Shown: positions 1 through 9,617 of the stretch, piece by piece
Numbering within the stretch: the first letter of the stretch is position 1
Layout: each line of letters begins with the position of its first letter
Assembly (NCBI RefSeq): GCF_013618625.1
Contig: NZ_JABRWO010000005.1
Location: forward strand, 288,419 to 352,418
Direction of reading: 5' to 3'
DNA: 64,000 bases
Source: Bremerella alba
GTDB taxonomy: Bacteria > Planctomycetota > Planctomycetia > Pirellulales > Pirellulaceae
Notes under the pieces: model-generated
Database searches by the model: none
Told to the model about the DNA's origin: nothing
What the model saw: the letters and a program-made list of their open reading frames with translations, nothing else
Made by a program: the position numbers and the translations under genes

Positions 1-1661
1 GTCGAGCTGTTGCCGGCCGCATCGGTCGCCACGAAGGTGAAATCATTTTCGCCGAGGTCCAACGCGATGTTGTCACCTACCTCGAAAGTGAAGTCGCCGG
101 ACCCGTCGGCGGTCGTCGTCCCAACGACGACCGAATTGTTATCGAGAATCTCTACGGTCGCCAAGCCTTCGGTCGTTCCGCTGAAGGTCGCTTGAACTTG
201 ATCGGTAAGATTGTTGTTTCCGGTCTTGTTATCTAATTCGACGGCTCCGACATCCGCCGGAGCGATGGTATCGATCACGATCGACAAGGCAGTCGATGCG
301 ACGCTGGTGTTGCCTGCGATATCGGTGGCCGTGGTGGTGATATCGTGCGCACCTTCGGACAGGCCGGTCGCCGGTGTGAGCGTAGCCACGCCAGAAGCAT
401 CGGCCACGACCGATCCTAAGACACCATCATTACTCGACGAGAAGGTCACGGTGGAACCAACTTCTGCCGTGACCGTGAAAGTTGGCGTGGTGACGTTGGT
501 CAGATCGTCGACATCGGAATCGCCTGAGTCATCTGCGGCGGCCATATCAACGCCGGTTGGTGCGATCGGTGCTGTGTCGTCAAACTCGAAGACCAACTCA
601 AACGGCGTCACGCTGACGTTACCCAGTTCGTCCTCGGTGGTGATTTCCAGCGTGTAGCTACCGGAATTAAGCACCGTGCCGGTACCGAGCAGGTCATCCA
701 GGTCATCAATATCAAGTGTGAACGTGATCTCGCTGTCGGTCTGAGTCAGGCTCGAAATGCTAGGCGGGCTTACCGTGTTGGCCAGATCAATGCTGCCGCC
801 GGTGCCATTTTGAATGGAAACTTGTGCCGAAACGATGGTGCTGAAATCGGTGATCGTCCCGCTGATGCCGGTCGTGTCGCTGGTAATATTGTCGCTCGTC
901 GAGCTGCCGGTATCGACAACCACAGCCGCTTCGACCGCAGGAGCTTCATTGTCGCCGATCAAGTCGAGAATGACCGGAGCGTTGCCCATGTTCGATTCAA
1001 CGTAACCAACCTCGTAACCATCGACCTGGCCGTTCAGGTTGGCGTCGTAGGCAACGTTGTACTGCGACTCGTTAAAGTTGATGCCGTAGACCGATTGGAA
1101 GTAGGCGGCTGTGTTATGATTGCCAGCACCGCGTGCTTGCAGCTCAGCGGCAACGGCTCGCATGTACTCGTTTTCAGAAACGCCACCGTCCGCATCCGTG
1201 GAGCCGAAGAGCATCACTTCGGCTAAGAATCCACCAGAGCCCGAAGTGCCCCCCACTTCGATCGTAAAGTTCGACCCGCCGGATACCTCAAACATTACGA
1301 CACTGTCCAGGCTTCCATTGGCATCGGCCATGGTCTGCATCAGCGGCACATGATTGGCCGGATTGTTGCGGTCGGTGTCCTGAATGAACACGAGCGGAAT
1401 CGCTGGGTCCAGGTTGCCGCCGGTGCCTTGGATTCGAAGGGCAACGATAGCAGTGCCGGAAGCAGGGTCGACTTCCAGCTGCAGATCTCGCTTTTCGCCC
1501 GGCGATCCGATTTCAAGGTTGTCTACGAAGTCGAGAGTGTTCGCAGCGAGCAGGTCGCGAATCTCAAGACTTTCCAGCCGCATGTTGCGAGAACCGCGAA
1601 CAGCTTTACGCGGATTTTTGGAAGCGGAGGAGTGATTACGAACAAGAGTAGTGTTTTTCAT
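1..1661 (-). CDS. LEPR-XLL surface protein with EF-hand-like loops and Ig-like repeats (3' end outside window)
   Basis: The reverse strand is open from an ATG at 1661 to the left edge, so about 553 N-terminal residues are visible and the C-terminus is missing. The N-terminus is basic (about residues 1-28, many K/R) and lacks a hydrophobic signal peptide. It leads into RLESLEIRDLLAA at about 28-40, a clear LEPR-XLL-type motif of large planctomycete surface proteins. Two EF-hand-like acidic loops follow: DADGGVSENEY, and DANLNGQVDGYE just before residue 220; the pair resembles a dockerin or EF-hand calcium-binding unit. The rest is Ser/Thr/Asp-rich with repeating beta-sandwich phrases of bacterial Ig-like domains (for example DTAPIAPTGVD and ATDIAGNTSVA). 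Known for the family: cell-surface location and probable adhesion or structural roles. The specific function is unknown. It is transcribed away from the porin pair across an 816-base gap. Confidence 0.8.
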   Translation of the reverse strand, partial: MKNTTLVRNHSSASKNPRKAVRGSRNMRLESLEIRDLLAANTLDFVDNLEIGSPGEKRDLQLEVDPASGTAIVALRIQGTGGNLDPAIPLVFIQDTDRNNPANHVPLMQTMADANGSLDSVVMFEVSGGSNFTIEVGGTSGSGGFLAEVMLFGSTDADGGVSENEYMRAVAAELQARGAGNHNTAAYFQSVYGINFNESQYNVAYDANLNGQVDGYEVGYVESNMGNAPVILDLIGDNEAPAVEAAVVVDTGSSTSDNITSDTTGISGTITDFSTIVSAQVSIQNGTGGSIDLANTVSPPSISSLTQTDSEITFTLDIDDLDDLLGTGTVLNSGSYTLEITTEDELGNVSVTPFELVFEFDDTAPIAPTGVDMAAADDSGDSDVDDLTNVTTPTFTVTAEVGSTVTFSSSNDGVLGSVVADASGVATLTPATGLSEGAHDITTTATDIAGNTSVASTALSIVIDTIAPADVGAVELDNKTGNNNLTDQVQATFSGTTEGLATVEILDNNSVVVGTTTADGSGDFTFEVGDNIALDLGENDFTFVATDAAGNSS

Positions 1662-2477
1662 ACTTTGCACCAACGGCCAATCAAAGTTCCCGGGGAATGG
1701 TCGGTTTGCAGTCTAAGTGGAGAGTGGGGCATACGAAGACTAGGAAGAGGGGGGTAAGCCTAGCCTTGAAACTCCGTGTTCTGAACAGACAGTCCACCTG
1801 GATTAGAGAGGACTGCCCGGATCAGGTAGTTCCATTAAAATCAGGGGTTGTATCAATTTCAATCAATTACTAGGAATCTAATTGCCCATTCTTGGTATTT
1901 TACCTAGGCGGCGCATTATTTCTGACCTATGCGACCAACTAGCTTTCAGGCGAATCGCCTTCTGAACCGGTAAATTCTTCTGTAACCCACTATATAGCCA
2001 GTGGTTACGGCACAGAACTTCTAAGCCAAGCAGACTACAGACACAAACCAGGATACGTAAGAGGCCTGGGAGAAATGCACAGACAAGCGATTTTACAGGC
2101 TAATCACCATCCAAGAACGGCTTGATCGCTTTCGCTACACCCCTGCAGGCCCAACGGCTTAGACAGGTCGCATTAATTACGCGGTTTGCCTAACCAGCAA
2201 GGACGAGTATTCGCACCCCAAAAGAGCTGGCAACAAGATGGGTGATTTGCGTCGACTTTTCCAGCCCCAAAGAAGTAAACCTAGTGATATCCGGCACTTC
2301 CGTCAAACTTTTGATGGCCGGGAAACCGAATCCAATACAGACAACGCATCTGTTCGTTTCCGCACGGAAATTACGAACAACACAATCGATCGTTGCCAAC
2401 GGAATTCACGAAACGTTGTACTTCACCCGATACCCAAGCGTTTTGTCTTGGGGAAATGAGTACAAGGAATGGGAAAC
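1662..2477. other. Intergenic region, no gene seen
   Basis: This 816-base stretch lies between the divergent LEPR-XLL gene (left) and the first porin (right), so it should hold both promoters. Short open frames around 2190-2460 lack a recognisable family, signal peptide or ribosome-binding site, and I do not call them. I could not identify a convincing -35/-10 pair. Confidence 0.5.
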
Positions 2478-3839
2478 ATGCTCCGTCGCCTGACGACTGT
2501 CACACTGGCAATTGGAGGCCTGATTGCAGGCCTCAACACAACCCCGCTGCCAGCTCAGGATTTCCTCGACACCGAGGTCCAGCATTCCGAGCAAGACGTT
2601 GCCCCAACTCTCTTTGCGGAGTCGACCGCAAATGAAGAGGCTGCAACGCAGGCCGTGGAAATGCAACTTGCCAACTGCGACGCCTGCCAGTCAGACACCT
2701 GTGCAACGTGTTGCGATCCGTGTGGATCAGGCGGTTGGTTTGTCGACGGTTGGCTCGAGCAGGGCTATACCGCAAATACCGACCACCCCGGCGGTAATTT
2801 CAATGGCCCTATGGGTTTCAATGATCGAGCCGATGATTATCAGCTGAATCAGCTCTATCTGACGATGGGAAAGCAGATTAGCGAAGACTGCTGCAGCTGG
2901 GATTTTGGCGGCCGGGTCGACCTGCTATATGGTACGGACTACTTCTGGGTCGAATCAAACGGCCTGGAACGCGAACGAGATGGCTCCCGAAAATGGAATG
3001 GCCAAGGGCCACGCGATAACGATACGCGAGCGCTCAATGGCCTGGCATTACCGCAGGTCTATGCCGAAGCGTTCATCCCGGTTGGTTCCGGCGTGAAAGC
3101 CAAGTTCGGGCACTTTTACTCGCTGCTAGGTTACGAAGCGGTCCCGGCTCCTGAGAACTTCTTCTATTCGCATAGCTACAGCTTTGTTTACGGTAACCCC
3201 AAGACACACACTGGCTTTGTGACCTCGTACAGTCCTACGACCTGCTTCACAGTGCAAGCCGGTATGACCAATGGCTGGGACAACTTCGAGAACATCAACG
3301 GTTCGTATGGCTTTCTACTGGGCAGCAGTTGGTCCAATGGTGTTTCCGGCCTATCGTACGCAATGCATACCGGCAGCGAAGATCCCACCGGCAGCCAAAA
3401 CCGTTATTCCCACACGATGGCTTACACTCGCAAGCTGAGCAACCGCTGGGACTATGCGTTGGTTCACGACTTTGGCGTGCAAAACGATGCGTTTCTCGAT
3501 GCGGCATTTGATGCGGAAGACGCCTACTTCTATAGCTTCACCAACTACCTTTACTACCACTGGAGCGACCAGCTGTCGCTAGGTGCTCGTGCCGAGTGGT
3601 TCTGTGATGAAGACAACTGGCGTATTCAGCAGGTCCCTGTCGAGACGCTATTCACGGGCCATAACTATTACAACATCACCTTGGGTGCCAATTGGAAGCC
3701 ATGCGAGCATGTCATGGTTCGCCCAGAAGCTCGGTACGACTGGTCCGATCTTAATCCGGCCGGTACGACGGGCGTGTTCAACGACTTCATGAAAGACGAC
3801 ATGTATACCTTCTCGGTCGACATCATTCTGTTCTTCTAA
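2478..3839 (+). CDS. BBP2-type outer-membrane beta-barrel porin, copy 1
   Basis: The start is placed at the ATG at 2478 (453 residues). It has AAGGA nine bases upstream, whereas an in-frame ATG at 2469 sits directly on that site. A signal peptide is obvious (LRRLTTVTLAIGGLIAGL, then a probable cleavage after LPAQ). A cysteine cluster follows (CDACQSDTCATCCDPCGSGG), then a barrel of alternating aromatic and polar strands with phrases such as WFVDGWLEQGYTAN, FGGRVDLLYGTDYFW, HTGSEDPTG and a terminal strand ending in FF. The length and motifs fit the putative beta-barrel porin-2 (BBP2, OmpL-like) family of Planctomycetes, expected in the outer membrane. The neighbour at 4036 is a clear paralogue, so the pair arose by tandem duplication. 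The cysteine cluster could be disulfide-linked in the envelope, but that is inference. Transported substrates are unknown. Confidence 0.85.
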   Translation: MLRRLTTVTLAIGGLIAGLNTTPLPAQDFLDTEVQHSEQDVAPTLFAESTANEEAATQAVEMQLANCDACQSDTCATCCDPCGSGGWFVDGWLEQGYTANTDHPGGNFNGPMGFNDRADDYQLNQLYLTMGKQISEDCCSWDFGGRVDLLYGTDYFWVESNGLERERDGSRKWNGQGPRDNDTRALNGLALPQVYAEAFIPVGSGVKAKFGHFYSLLGYEAVPAPENFFYSHSYSFVYGNPKTHTGFVTSYSPTTCFTVQAGMTNGWDNFENINGSYGFLLGSSWSNGVSGLSYAMHTGSEDPTGSQNRYSHTMAYTRKLSNRWDYALVHDFGVQNDAFLDAAFDAEDAYFYSFTNYLYYHWSDQLSLGARAEWFCDEDNWRIQQVPVETLFTGHNYYNITLGANWKPCEHVMVRPEARYDWSDLNPAGTTGVFNDFMKDDMYTFSVDIILFF

Positions 3840-4035
3840 AAGGCCTAATACAAAGCACTGAGCAAAGGAGACTGGTTGCTATCAACGAGGGGACACCAGC
3901 ACTGCTGGCACCATAATCGCGCAAATCGATTTAATTCCTATCAACTGGGTGGGTCGGAAATACCGATAGGACTGATACGATTTGCAAAATCGCCCCTCAC
4001 AGGTTTGCGCGGCCTTAAAGCCGGCATTGGCAACC

Positions 4036-5439
4036 ATGAAAAGCAATCAAATTACCAATATCGTCGCCAGTTCAATCTTGCTCGCAGCTGTTCTGGCTTC
4101 CCCAGTGCTTGCACAGTCCCGCACGATGGCGTCTGCGCCACGTGTAGCGGCAAACCAGGTTGAGCAAGTCTCGGCGCTGATGCCGGCATCCTCTGTCACC
4201 TTGGAAATGGACGACGCGATGGTAGCGTCTTCTAGCTCCTGCTGCGGCGACGCTGGCTGCGTGGAGTGTGCCGGGGTTTGCTCTGCACCATGCTGGAACG
4301 AGTGCGACCAGTGGTTCGTCAACGGATGGTTGGAACAAGGTTTCACTGGCAACCCCAACGCTGATGGCGGATTGATTGGCCCAGCGGGTACCAATGGCCC
4401 ACTGATTTTCAACGATCAGGCCAACGAGTACATGCTCAATCAGCTGTATCTGTCTTTCGGACGAGAAGTAAGCCAGGATGCCTGCACGTGGGACATTGGC
4501 GGCCGTGTCGATGTGCTTTATGGTACCGACTACTACTTCATCCAATCGACCGGACTCGAAACCTACGACGATAACTCGCAGAAGTGGAACAGCGGCAACG
4601 GTCCCCGCGATGGGGGCGATGCAGCCTTGTATGGTCTCGCGCTTCCTCAATTTTATGTCGAAGCGAACGTCCCCTGGGGAAATGGTCTGAACCTAAAAGC
4701 GGGTCACTTCTATACGATCATGGGTTACGAGTCGGTCATGGCTCCTGAAAACTTCTTCTACTCGCACTCTTATATGATGCAGTACGGAGAACCTTTCACG
4801 CATACCGGCATTCTCGGTAGCTACCCCACCTCGTCTTGCATGACCTGGTACGGCGGTATCACTCGTGGCTGGAATACCTTTGAACAGCCCAACGGCCAAG
4901 TCGGGTTCCTGGGCGGATTCCGCTGGGAGAGCCCCAATGAAGCCACCAAGCTGAGCTTCACGCTGCATACCGGCAGCGAAGATCCGACCGGCGAAAACAA
5001 CCGCACAACCTACAGCCTGGTCTTCCAACAGCGCATCAACCAGTGCTGGACTTACGTCATGGAACACAATCTGGGTACCGAAGAATACGCACGCCTGACC
5101 ACCACCAGCGAATTGGCAACGGCGAATTGGTACGGGATATCCAACTATCTCTACTACACCGTGAATCCCTGTTTAGATCTGGGGGCCCGCTTAGAGTGGT
5201 TTGATGACCGCGACAATGCACGCGTCTTTGGCCTGGCCAACGACAACATCGCCAGCGGCGGCAACTACTATGAATTCACCTTGGGTGCCAATTACCATCC
5301 GGCATCCTGGTTCATCTTACGACCCGAAGCACGTTGGGATTACAGCGACCTGTCCGCTCCAGGCATCAACGGGGCCTACGACAACGGTACGTCTAAGAAT
5401 CAATTCACGATCGGCTTCGACCTGATCACGATGTTCTAA
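4036..5439 (+). CDS. BBP2-type outer-membrane beta-barrel porin, copy 2
   Basis: The ATG at 4036 (467 residues) is chosen because a normal signal peptide begins there (MKSNQITNIVASSILLAAVL, cleavage likely after SPVLAQ). A longer TTG-started frame from 3982 would put a non-signal extension in front. There is no strong ribosome-binding site. After the signal come a Ser/Ala-rich stretch and a cysteine cluster (SSSCCGDAGCVECAGVCS, then CWNEC), followed by the same barrel as the upstream gene: WFVNGWLEQGFTGN, IGGRVDVLYGTDYYF, APENFFYSHSY, HTGSEDPTGENNR, and a last strand ending in DLITMF. It is a BBP2-type outer-membrane porin and a diverged tandem paralogue of the 2478-3839 gene, from which it is separated by 196 bases. 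It is probably co-transcribed with copy 1 or has its own weak promoter. Function beyond an outer-membrane channel is not known. Confidence 0.85.
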   Translation: MKSNQITNIVASSILLAAVLASPVLAQSRTMASAPRVAANQVEQVSALMPASSVTLEMDDAMVASSSSCCGDAGCVECAGVCSAPCWNECDQWFVNGWLEQGFTGNPNADGGLIGPAGTNGPLIFNDQANEYMLNQLYLSFGREVSQDACTWDIGGRVDVLYGTDYYFIQSTGLETYDDNSQKWNSGNGPRDGGDAALYGLALPQFYVEANVPWGNGLNLKAGHFYTIMGYESVMAPENFFYSHSYMMQYGEPFTHTGILGSYPTSSCMTWYGGITRGWNTFEQPNGQVGFLGGFRWESPNEATKLSFTLHTGSEDPTGENNRTTYSLVFQQRINQCWTYVMEHNLGTEEYARLTTTSELATANWYGISNYLYYTVNPCLDLGARLEWFDDRDNARVFGLANDNIASGGNYYEFTLGANYHPASWFILRPEARWDYSDLSAPGINGAYDNGTSKNQFTIGFDLITMF

Positions 5440-5460
5440 ACGAGATCGAACCCAACTTGC

Positions 5461-5491
5461 CGTGCCGCCATGCCAAGAGATGGGCGGCACG
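5461..5491. terminator. Hairpin between convergent genes
   Basis: A perfect 9-base stem CGTGCCGCC (5461-5469) pairs with GGCGGCACG (5483-5491) around a 13-base loop. It lies 22 bases past the second porin stop and before the convergent stop at 5534. No T-run follows on either strand, so it is a terminator-like structure rather than a canonical intrinsic terminator. Confidence 0.45.
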
Positions 5492-5533
5492 ATGCTTGGA
5501 TAGACGAAGAGCGACTCTCCGATGAGATTCTAC

Positions 5534-8500
5534 CTAGTCGTCTTCGCTGCCGAAAAGCTGATCGACAGCCGATATATAGAAGTTCTCCTCAAACGTGTCC
5601 TGATCCCAGTCGATCAGACGCTCGCCAGGCTGAATGGTCGCACTCATCAGCCCTTCCTCAGAATGCCCGAAGCCGGCAACGTGTCCTAGCTCGTGCATCA
5701 GTACCGACAGCAAGTCGATTTTGCCTGCAGCCGCTGAGGTGCTGTTCGCAAGTAATTGGCCATTCTCGCTGTGAGCGCTAAACTCGGACGAATCGAGCGG
5801 GGTCGAATCGACGAACCAGCCCCAACCGGCCGCGTCATGATCGAGGTAAATCGAATTCCCGATCGTCGATGCCAACTGACTGCCTGGTAAGTCGACGATG
5901 CGAATGGTCACAACGTTCGTGTTGTTCCCGATACTGGTCGCCACAACCGCCGGCGGCAGGGCAGTGGTCACGGTGGCAATGTCTTCTCCGAGAAGAGAAT
6001 CAACACTGCTTCCCACATGGACCTGGGAAGTGAGGATCGAGTCGCTCATCGCTGCTTTAAGCAATAACGGCGACCAATCGTACGTGCGACTCACACCATC
6101 GTGCGAACCGCCGACAGCACTGCGGAAGTAAGAGAATCCGCTTCCATGGGTATCGCCTGACAAATCGAAATCAATGAACACGTCGGAGTTGCTATGCTCC
6201 AGGGCTTTGAGATACGCACTGAAGTCGGCGATGCCGACGCGACCGTCGTCGTTCAAGTCGTAAACCATCGGCAGCAATCGGGCAGGAAGATTGATGTCGG
6301 TCGTCGGGCTATCGACCACGCCAACTCCATCAACAGTCAGCGAGGCATTGGTTATCGACGTCAGGAAGTCATTGAAGTCGGTACCCAGAGTCTCACCCAA
6401 CTGCGGTGCATCCAGGCCATTGGCAACTGCCCCAAATCGAACTCGTCCCAAGCGAATACGCTCTCCTTCGTTCAAGCTCACCGAAGAGGATGTCACTTGG
6501 ATCGTCGCGGTGCCGTTAGCGTTGTTCACGCCGGTCCCTGTGGACACAGTGAATGCGGAATCGATAACAATCGAGTTCGCCTGAAAGATCGACGAATCAA
6601 AATTCAGCGTGACAGAAGCCGCCGTGATTGCATCACCACCGGTTCCAACAGGGGTGACCCAAAGTTCCACCCAAAACGAATCCCACTCACCAATAATCTC
6701 GTCACTTTGCGGTCGGCTATCCACAACGCCGTTGCTGTCGGCATCGGTCAAATCCCGCACGGCGGTAATCATGATATTGGAAACATCGCGAACATCGACC
6801 GTTACCGTGGCGGTCGATTCCATACCTTCATCATCAATCGTGTAGGTGAACGTATCGGACCCCGTGAAGCCGGCCGCGGGCGTGTACTGCACGTTGTCAC
6901 CCACCACCACAACGGTTCCCCCGGCAGCCGTAGCACTCGATGCCAGTGTGATTAGAACCGTAGAATCGGCTTCAGCAACGCCACCCTTGTCGTCGTTCTT
7001 AAGAACCGGCAGAAGCGTTGCCGTATCGCGATCGGCGATAAATATATCGTCGAATGCATCCGGCTCGTCATTAACCGGTGCAACGTTCAAGATCACCGTG
7101 GCGGATGTCCCGTAGAGACCTAGCTCATTCGCAATATCGTATTGAAACGAAACGGTTCCGCTGAAATCCGCCGGAGGTGTAAACTCGATTTCGCCTGTCG
7201 TGTGATTGACACTCAGTTCACCCACAGCCGGCTGCGACAACAAACGCAACGTGGATGGATCGAATGTGCTTCCTGAGCCCGAATCATTTGTCGACGGACT
7301 GAAGGTGACGGACTCGTCTTCGTTCAAATCAATGGAATCGGTGTTCAGTACTGGCTGAGTCCCCACGATGATTTTAATCGCTTCGTAGTCGATCGCGCTG
7401 GCAATGATTTCTCCATCCAAGTCATTGGATACCGCGACAACGATATTGTAGACACCCGGTGCAAGTCCCGAGCTTGTATTGATCTGAAGTAACCCGCTTG
7501 TGCTGTCCACCGAATAGACAAGGCCTGCCGGAGCTCGATAAGGAATGTACTCGCTGGACTTGCTTGGATCGAAATCGTCTTCGTCGTAGTAGACCAGCTC
7601 GTCCCCATCCAAGTTCGTGGCGCTTAGCTGAAACGTATAGCTACCTTCCGGTGTCATCGTGACATCGGGAATGAACGACAGGTAGGGGTTGGTCGTGCTG
7701 CTATCGGGAGCATACGTGACGTCGAACGAACGGTTGAGCGTGTTGCCTTGCCCGTCGGATACCGTGACGGTAATAGTTTCGGTTCCGGACGCCCCTTCGG
7801 GAATCTTCAACCGCAGGACGCCATTTTCCAAATCGACAAAGGTCGATACTTCGTCCATCACGACTTGCCAGTACGGTGTGGTGCCACCATTGGTATGCGT
7901 TCCGCTGATTGACTCGCGGACAACCTCGCCTTCGGTCAGAAAACCAAAAACGGTGTGCTGAAAATCTAAGTGCGGGGCCAGCCCTTCCATGATGAAGAAC
8001 TGCGAATTGTTGGTATCGTCAAACGATTTGGCGAACGACAAAATCCCTGTGCCGTTGTGCCGTAGATTAGTGTTGTACTCGTCGTCAAAGTTGGGCAATG
8101 ACGATCCGCCGGTACCGTTTCCATTGGGGTCGCCACCTTGAATCACAAAACTTTCATAAACCCGATGGAACGTGAGACCGTCGTAGAAGCCGCTCTCGGC
8201 CAGGTCAATGATCCGAGAGGTGGCGAGTCTCGCTTCCTCTTCGAACAAGTAGAACTCCATTGTCCCGTATCGGCTCGAATAAATCCGCAGGCTTTTGTTC
8301 CCTTGCATGACCGAAGCGATGACCGTGCCGGACGAGGAAGTCACGGTGTACGTTAATGGGTCACCGGTGGGGGAGTAACCATCCAAGGGGATATGATACG
8401 ACTGACCTGCGATCAGGTCGGTTTGATCTGGGATCTCTTCCAAATAAAGGGGCTCGCCCTGCGGGATCGTCACGCCGGTGTAGCTGAGAAGTTCTTCGAT

Positions 8501-9016
8501 TTCGAGCACACCGACAACACGCGTTCCGTCTCCAAAGACCCACGTGGGCAACTGCGAAATGTTGTTATCGACCCCGACTTGATTGAGGGTATGATTCGGA
8601 TTGGTGACTTCGACGAACGGCAAGTTGAGGTAGCCTTCGCCAAACAAGGCTTTCTGCTGGGTACAGTGAGGACACCAATCGGCGCCAAAGAAGATCGCCC
8701 CGCTATCGGCAATCGCTTTGGCCAAAGCTTTGAAATCGACGTTTTCGTAGGTGACATCACCGATGGTGAGTGATTCGCCCTCAAGGGCCAACGCTTCGTT
8801 GCCCATCCCCGCATCGAGAAGCTGGCGAGCCTCTAAATGTTGCCCCTGGACTTTCCACTGGCCCCCGGGGCGTTTAGCTGCATAGCATGGCTTTGGCCGG
8901 AGAATACGCGTCAGGACCACTGCCAAAACCGAAACAGCCAGCAACATTCCGAGCACGATGGCAACAGCTGCAAAGGTAGTGGGATCGACGATGGCCATGG
9001 AATCTAAGTTAGGCAT
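5534..9016 (-). CDS. Membrane-anchored thioredoxin / cyclophilin / dockerin / metzincin-like mosaic protein
   Basis: Start is the ATG at 9016 (1160 residues); a GTG at 9040 would add eight residues, and neither has a clear ribosome-binding site. Order of parts: one transmembrane helix (about 15-38); a LEPR-XLL-like phrase QHLEARQLLDAG (about 60); a thioredoxin fold with CPHC at about 115-118, resembling the thioredoxin domain fused to VKOR proteins (FFGADWCPHC, then QLPTWVFGDG); a cyclophilin-type peptidyl-prolyl isomerase at about 248-392 (GLTFHRVYESFVIQGGDPNG, SQFFIMEG); several cadherin/Ig-like modules; a dockerin-like segment YDLNDDGRVGIADF (about 920); and a C-terminal zincin signature HELGHVAGFGH (about 1108-1118) followed by GLMSATIQPG as a possible Met-turn. 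Putative disulfide exchange, prolyl isomerisation and proteolysis thus sit on one extracytoplasmic chain. The tail ends AVDQLFGSEDD. Actual substrates are unknown. Confidence 0.85.
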   Translation of the reverse strand: MPNLDSMAIVDPTTFAAVAIVLGMLLAVSVLAVVLTRILRPKPCYAAKRPGGQWKVQGQHLEARQLLDAGMGNEALALEGESLTIGDVTYENVDFKALAKAIADSGAIFFGADWCPHCTQQKALFGEGYLNLPFVEVTNPNHTLNQVGVDNNISQLPTWVFGDGTRVVGVLEIEELLSYTGVTIPQGEPLYLEEIPDQTDLIAGQSYHIPLDGYSPTGDPLTYTVTSSSGTVIASVMQGNKSLRIYSSRYGTMEFYLFEEEARLATSRIIDLAESGFYDGLTFHRVYESFVIQGGDPNGNGTGGSSLPNFDDEYNTNLRHNGTGILSFAKSFDDTNNSQFFIMEGLAPHLDFQHTVFGFLTEGEVVRESISGTHTNGGTTPYWQVVMDEVSTFVDLENGVLRLKIPEGASGTETITVTVSDGQGNTLNRSFDVTYAPDSSTTNPYLSFIPDVTMTPEGSYTFQLSATNLDGDELVYYDEDDFDPSKSSEYIPYRAPAGLVYSVDSTSGLLQINTSSGLAPGVYNIVVAVSNDLDGEIIASAIDYEAIKIIVGTQPVLNTDSIDLNEDESVTFSPSTNDSGSGSTFDPSTLRLLSQPAVGELSVNHTTGEIEFTPPADFSGTVSFQYDIANELGLYGTSATVILNVAPVNDEPDAFDDIFIADRDTATLLPVLKNDDKGGVAEADSTVLITLASSATAAGGTVVVVGDNVQYTPAAGFTGSDTFTYTIDDEGMESTATVTVDVRDVSNIMITAVRDLTDADSNGVVDSRPQSDEIIGEWDSFWVELWVTPVGTGGDAITAASVTLNFDSSIFQANSIVIDSAFTVSTGTGVNNANGTATIQVTSSSVSLNEGERIRLGRVRFGAVANGLDAPQLGETLGTDFNDFLTSITNASLTVDGVGVVDSPTTDINLPARLLPMVYDLNDDGRVGIADFSAYLKALEHSNSDVFIDFDLSGDTHGSGFSYFRSAVGGSHDGVSRTYDWSPLLLKAAMSDSILTSQVHVGSSVDSLLGEDIATVTTALPPAVVATSIGNNTNVVTIRIVDLPGSQLASTIGNSIYLDHDAAGWGWFVDSTPLDSSEFSAHSENGQLLANSTSAAAGKIDLLSVLMHELGHVAGFGHSEEGLMSATIQPGERLIDWDQDTFEENFYISAVDQLFGSEDD

Positions 9017-9115
9017 GAGGAAATTAAGAGGGGAAAGCACTTAGTCCGACGGGTGTTTGGACGGCTAAGATAGTCAAAACAGGGAAAAACAACCCCGAAC
9101 CTATATGGTACATAC

Positions 9116-9155
9116 GGGGTTATCCCATTTCCAATGAAGTTCCGTTGATAACCCC
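9116..9155. repeat. Inverted repeat upstream of the thioredoxin-cyclophilin gene
   Basis: GGGGTTATC (9116-9124) and GATAACCCC (9147-9155) form a perfect 9-base inverted repeat with a 22-base spacer, about 100 bases upstream of the start at 9016. It could be an operator or leader hairpin. There is no T-run, and a separate canonical terminator lies just upstream. Confidence 0.4.
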
Positions 9156-9221
9156 CTAAAATAGACATTCCCTTAACCCCTTGGACGCTAAGCAGGCGTC
9201 TTTCGTTCCAGGATAGCGCAT

Positions 9222-9254
9222 AAAAAACGCAGAACAGCCAAGCCGTTCCGCGTT
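9222..9254 (-). terminator. Intrinsic terminator of the SecA/HlyD/M50/DUF3467 cluster
   Basis: Read on the minus strand, AACGCGGAAC (9254-9245) pairs with GTTCTGCGTT (9235-9226) with one G-U pair and a nine-base loop. It is followed at once by a run of T (9227-9222). It begins 22 bases after the DUF3467 stop codon and cleanly closes the cluster. Confidence 0.8.
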
Positions 9255-9275
9255 TGTCTTTGATGTTAAGCGAGA

Positions 9276-9617
9276 CTATTCACCAGCGGGACGCTGTGCC
9301 GATGGAATCACTCGCTTTTGAATGTCCGTTTCGAGCGCTCCGAAGGCGGCTTCGTGACGCTGTACGGCCATGTGCAGAGCCCCCAGCATTCGCTTGGCGG
9401 TGTAATAGTTGAGAATGATTCGCTGCTGGACTTTGATCTTTTCCTGCGACTGAACCATCGGCTGAGTATTCAAACCGAAGTCAATGATCAGTTCCTCTGG
9501 CGTACCGGTCACACGGCAGAAATTGGCGTAACAGGCAATCGCACCTGATTCGTCCAATTCGACTTGCTTCGGAGCTGGTGGGGTAGCTTGACCTTGGTTT
9601 TCAGGGGCGTCCGACAT
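9276..9617 (-). CDS. DUF3467 family protein
   Basis: A 113-residue soluble protein. A strong ribosome-binding site (AAGGAGA, about nine bases before the ATG at 9617) fixes the start. After a short Pro/Gln-rich N-terminus the body reads as a DUF3467 domain: YANFCRVTGTPEELIIDFGL, then an amphipathic stretch with QRIILNYYTAKRMLGALHMA and VQRHEAAFG. The family is small and uncharacterised; in other bacteria it occurs as a stand-alone cytoplasmic protein, and no enzymatic residues stand out. It lies 182 bases downstream of the M50-HlyD gene on the same strand and is the last gene before a good terminator, so it may be read through from the cluster, from its own promoter, or both. A link to export is suggested only by position. 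Confidence 0.8.
   Translation of the reverse strand: MSDAPENQGQATPPAPKQVELDESGAIACYANFCRVTGTPEELIIDFGLNTQPMVQSQEKIKVQQRIILNYYTAKRMLGALHMAVQRHEAAFGALETDIQKRVIPSAQRPAGE

Noticed and set aside
2190-2459. Short open frames on both strands just upstream of the first porin
   Set aside because: They overlap each other, have no ribosome-binding site or family features and lie in the expected promoter region.
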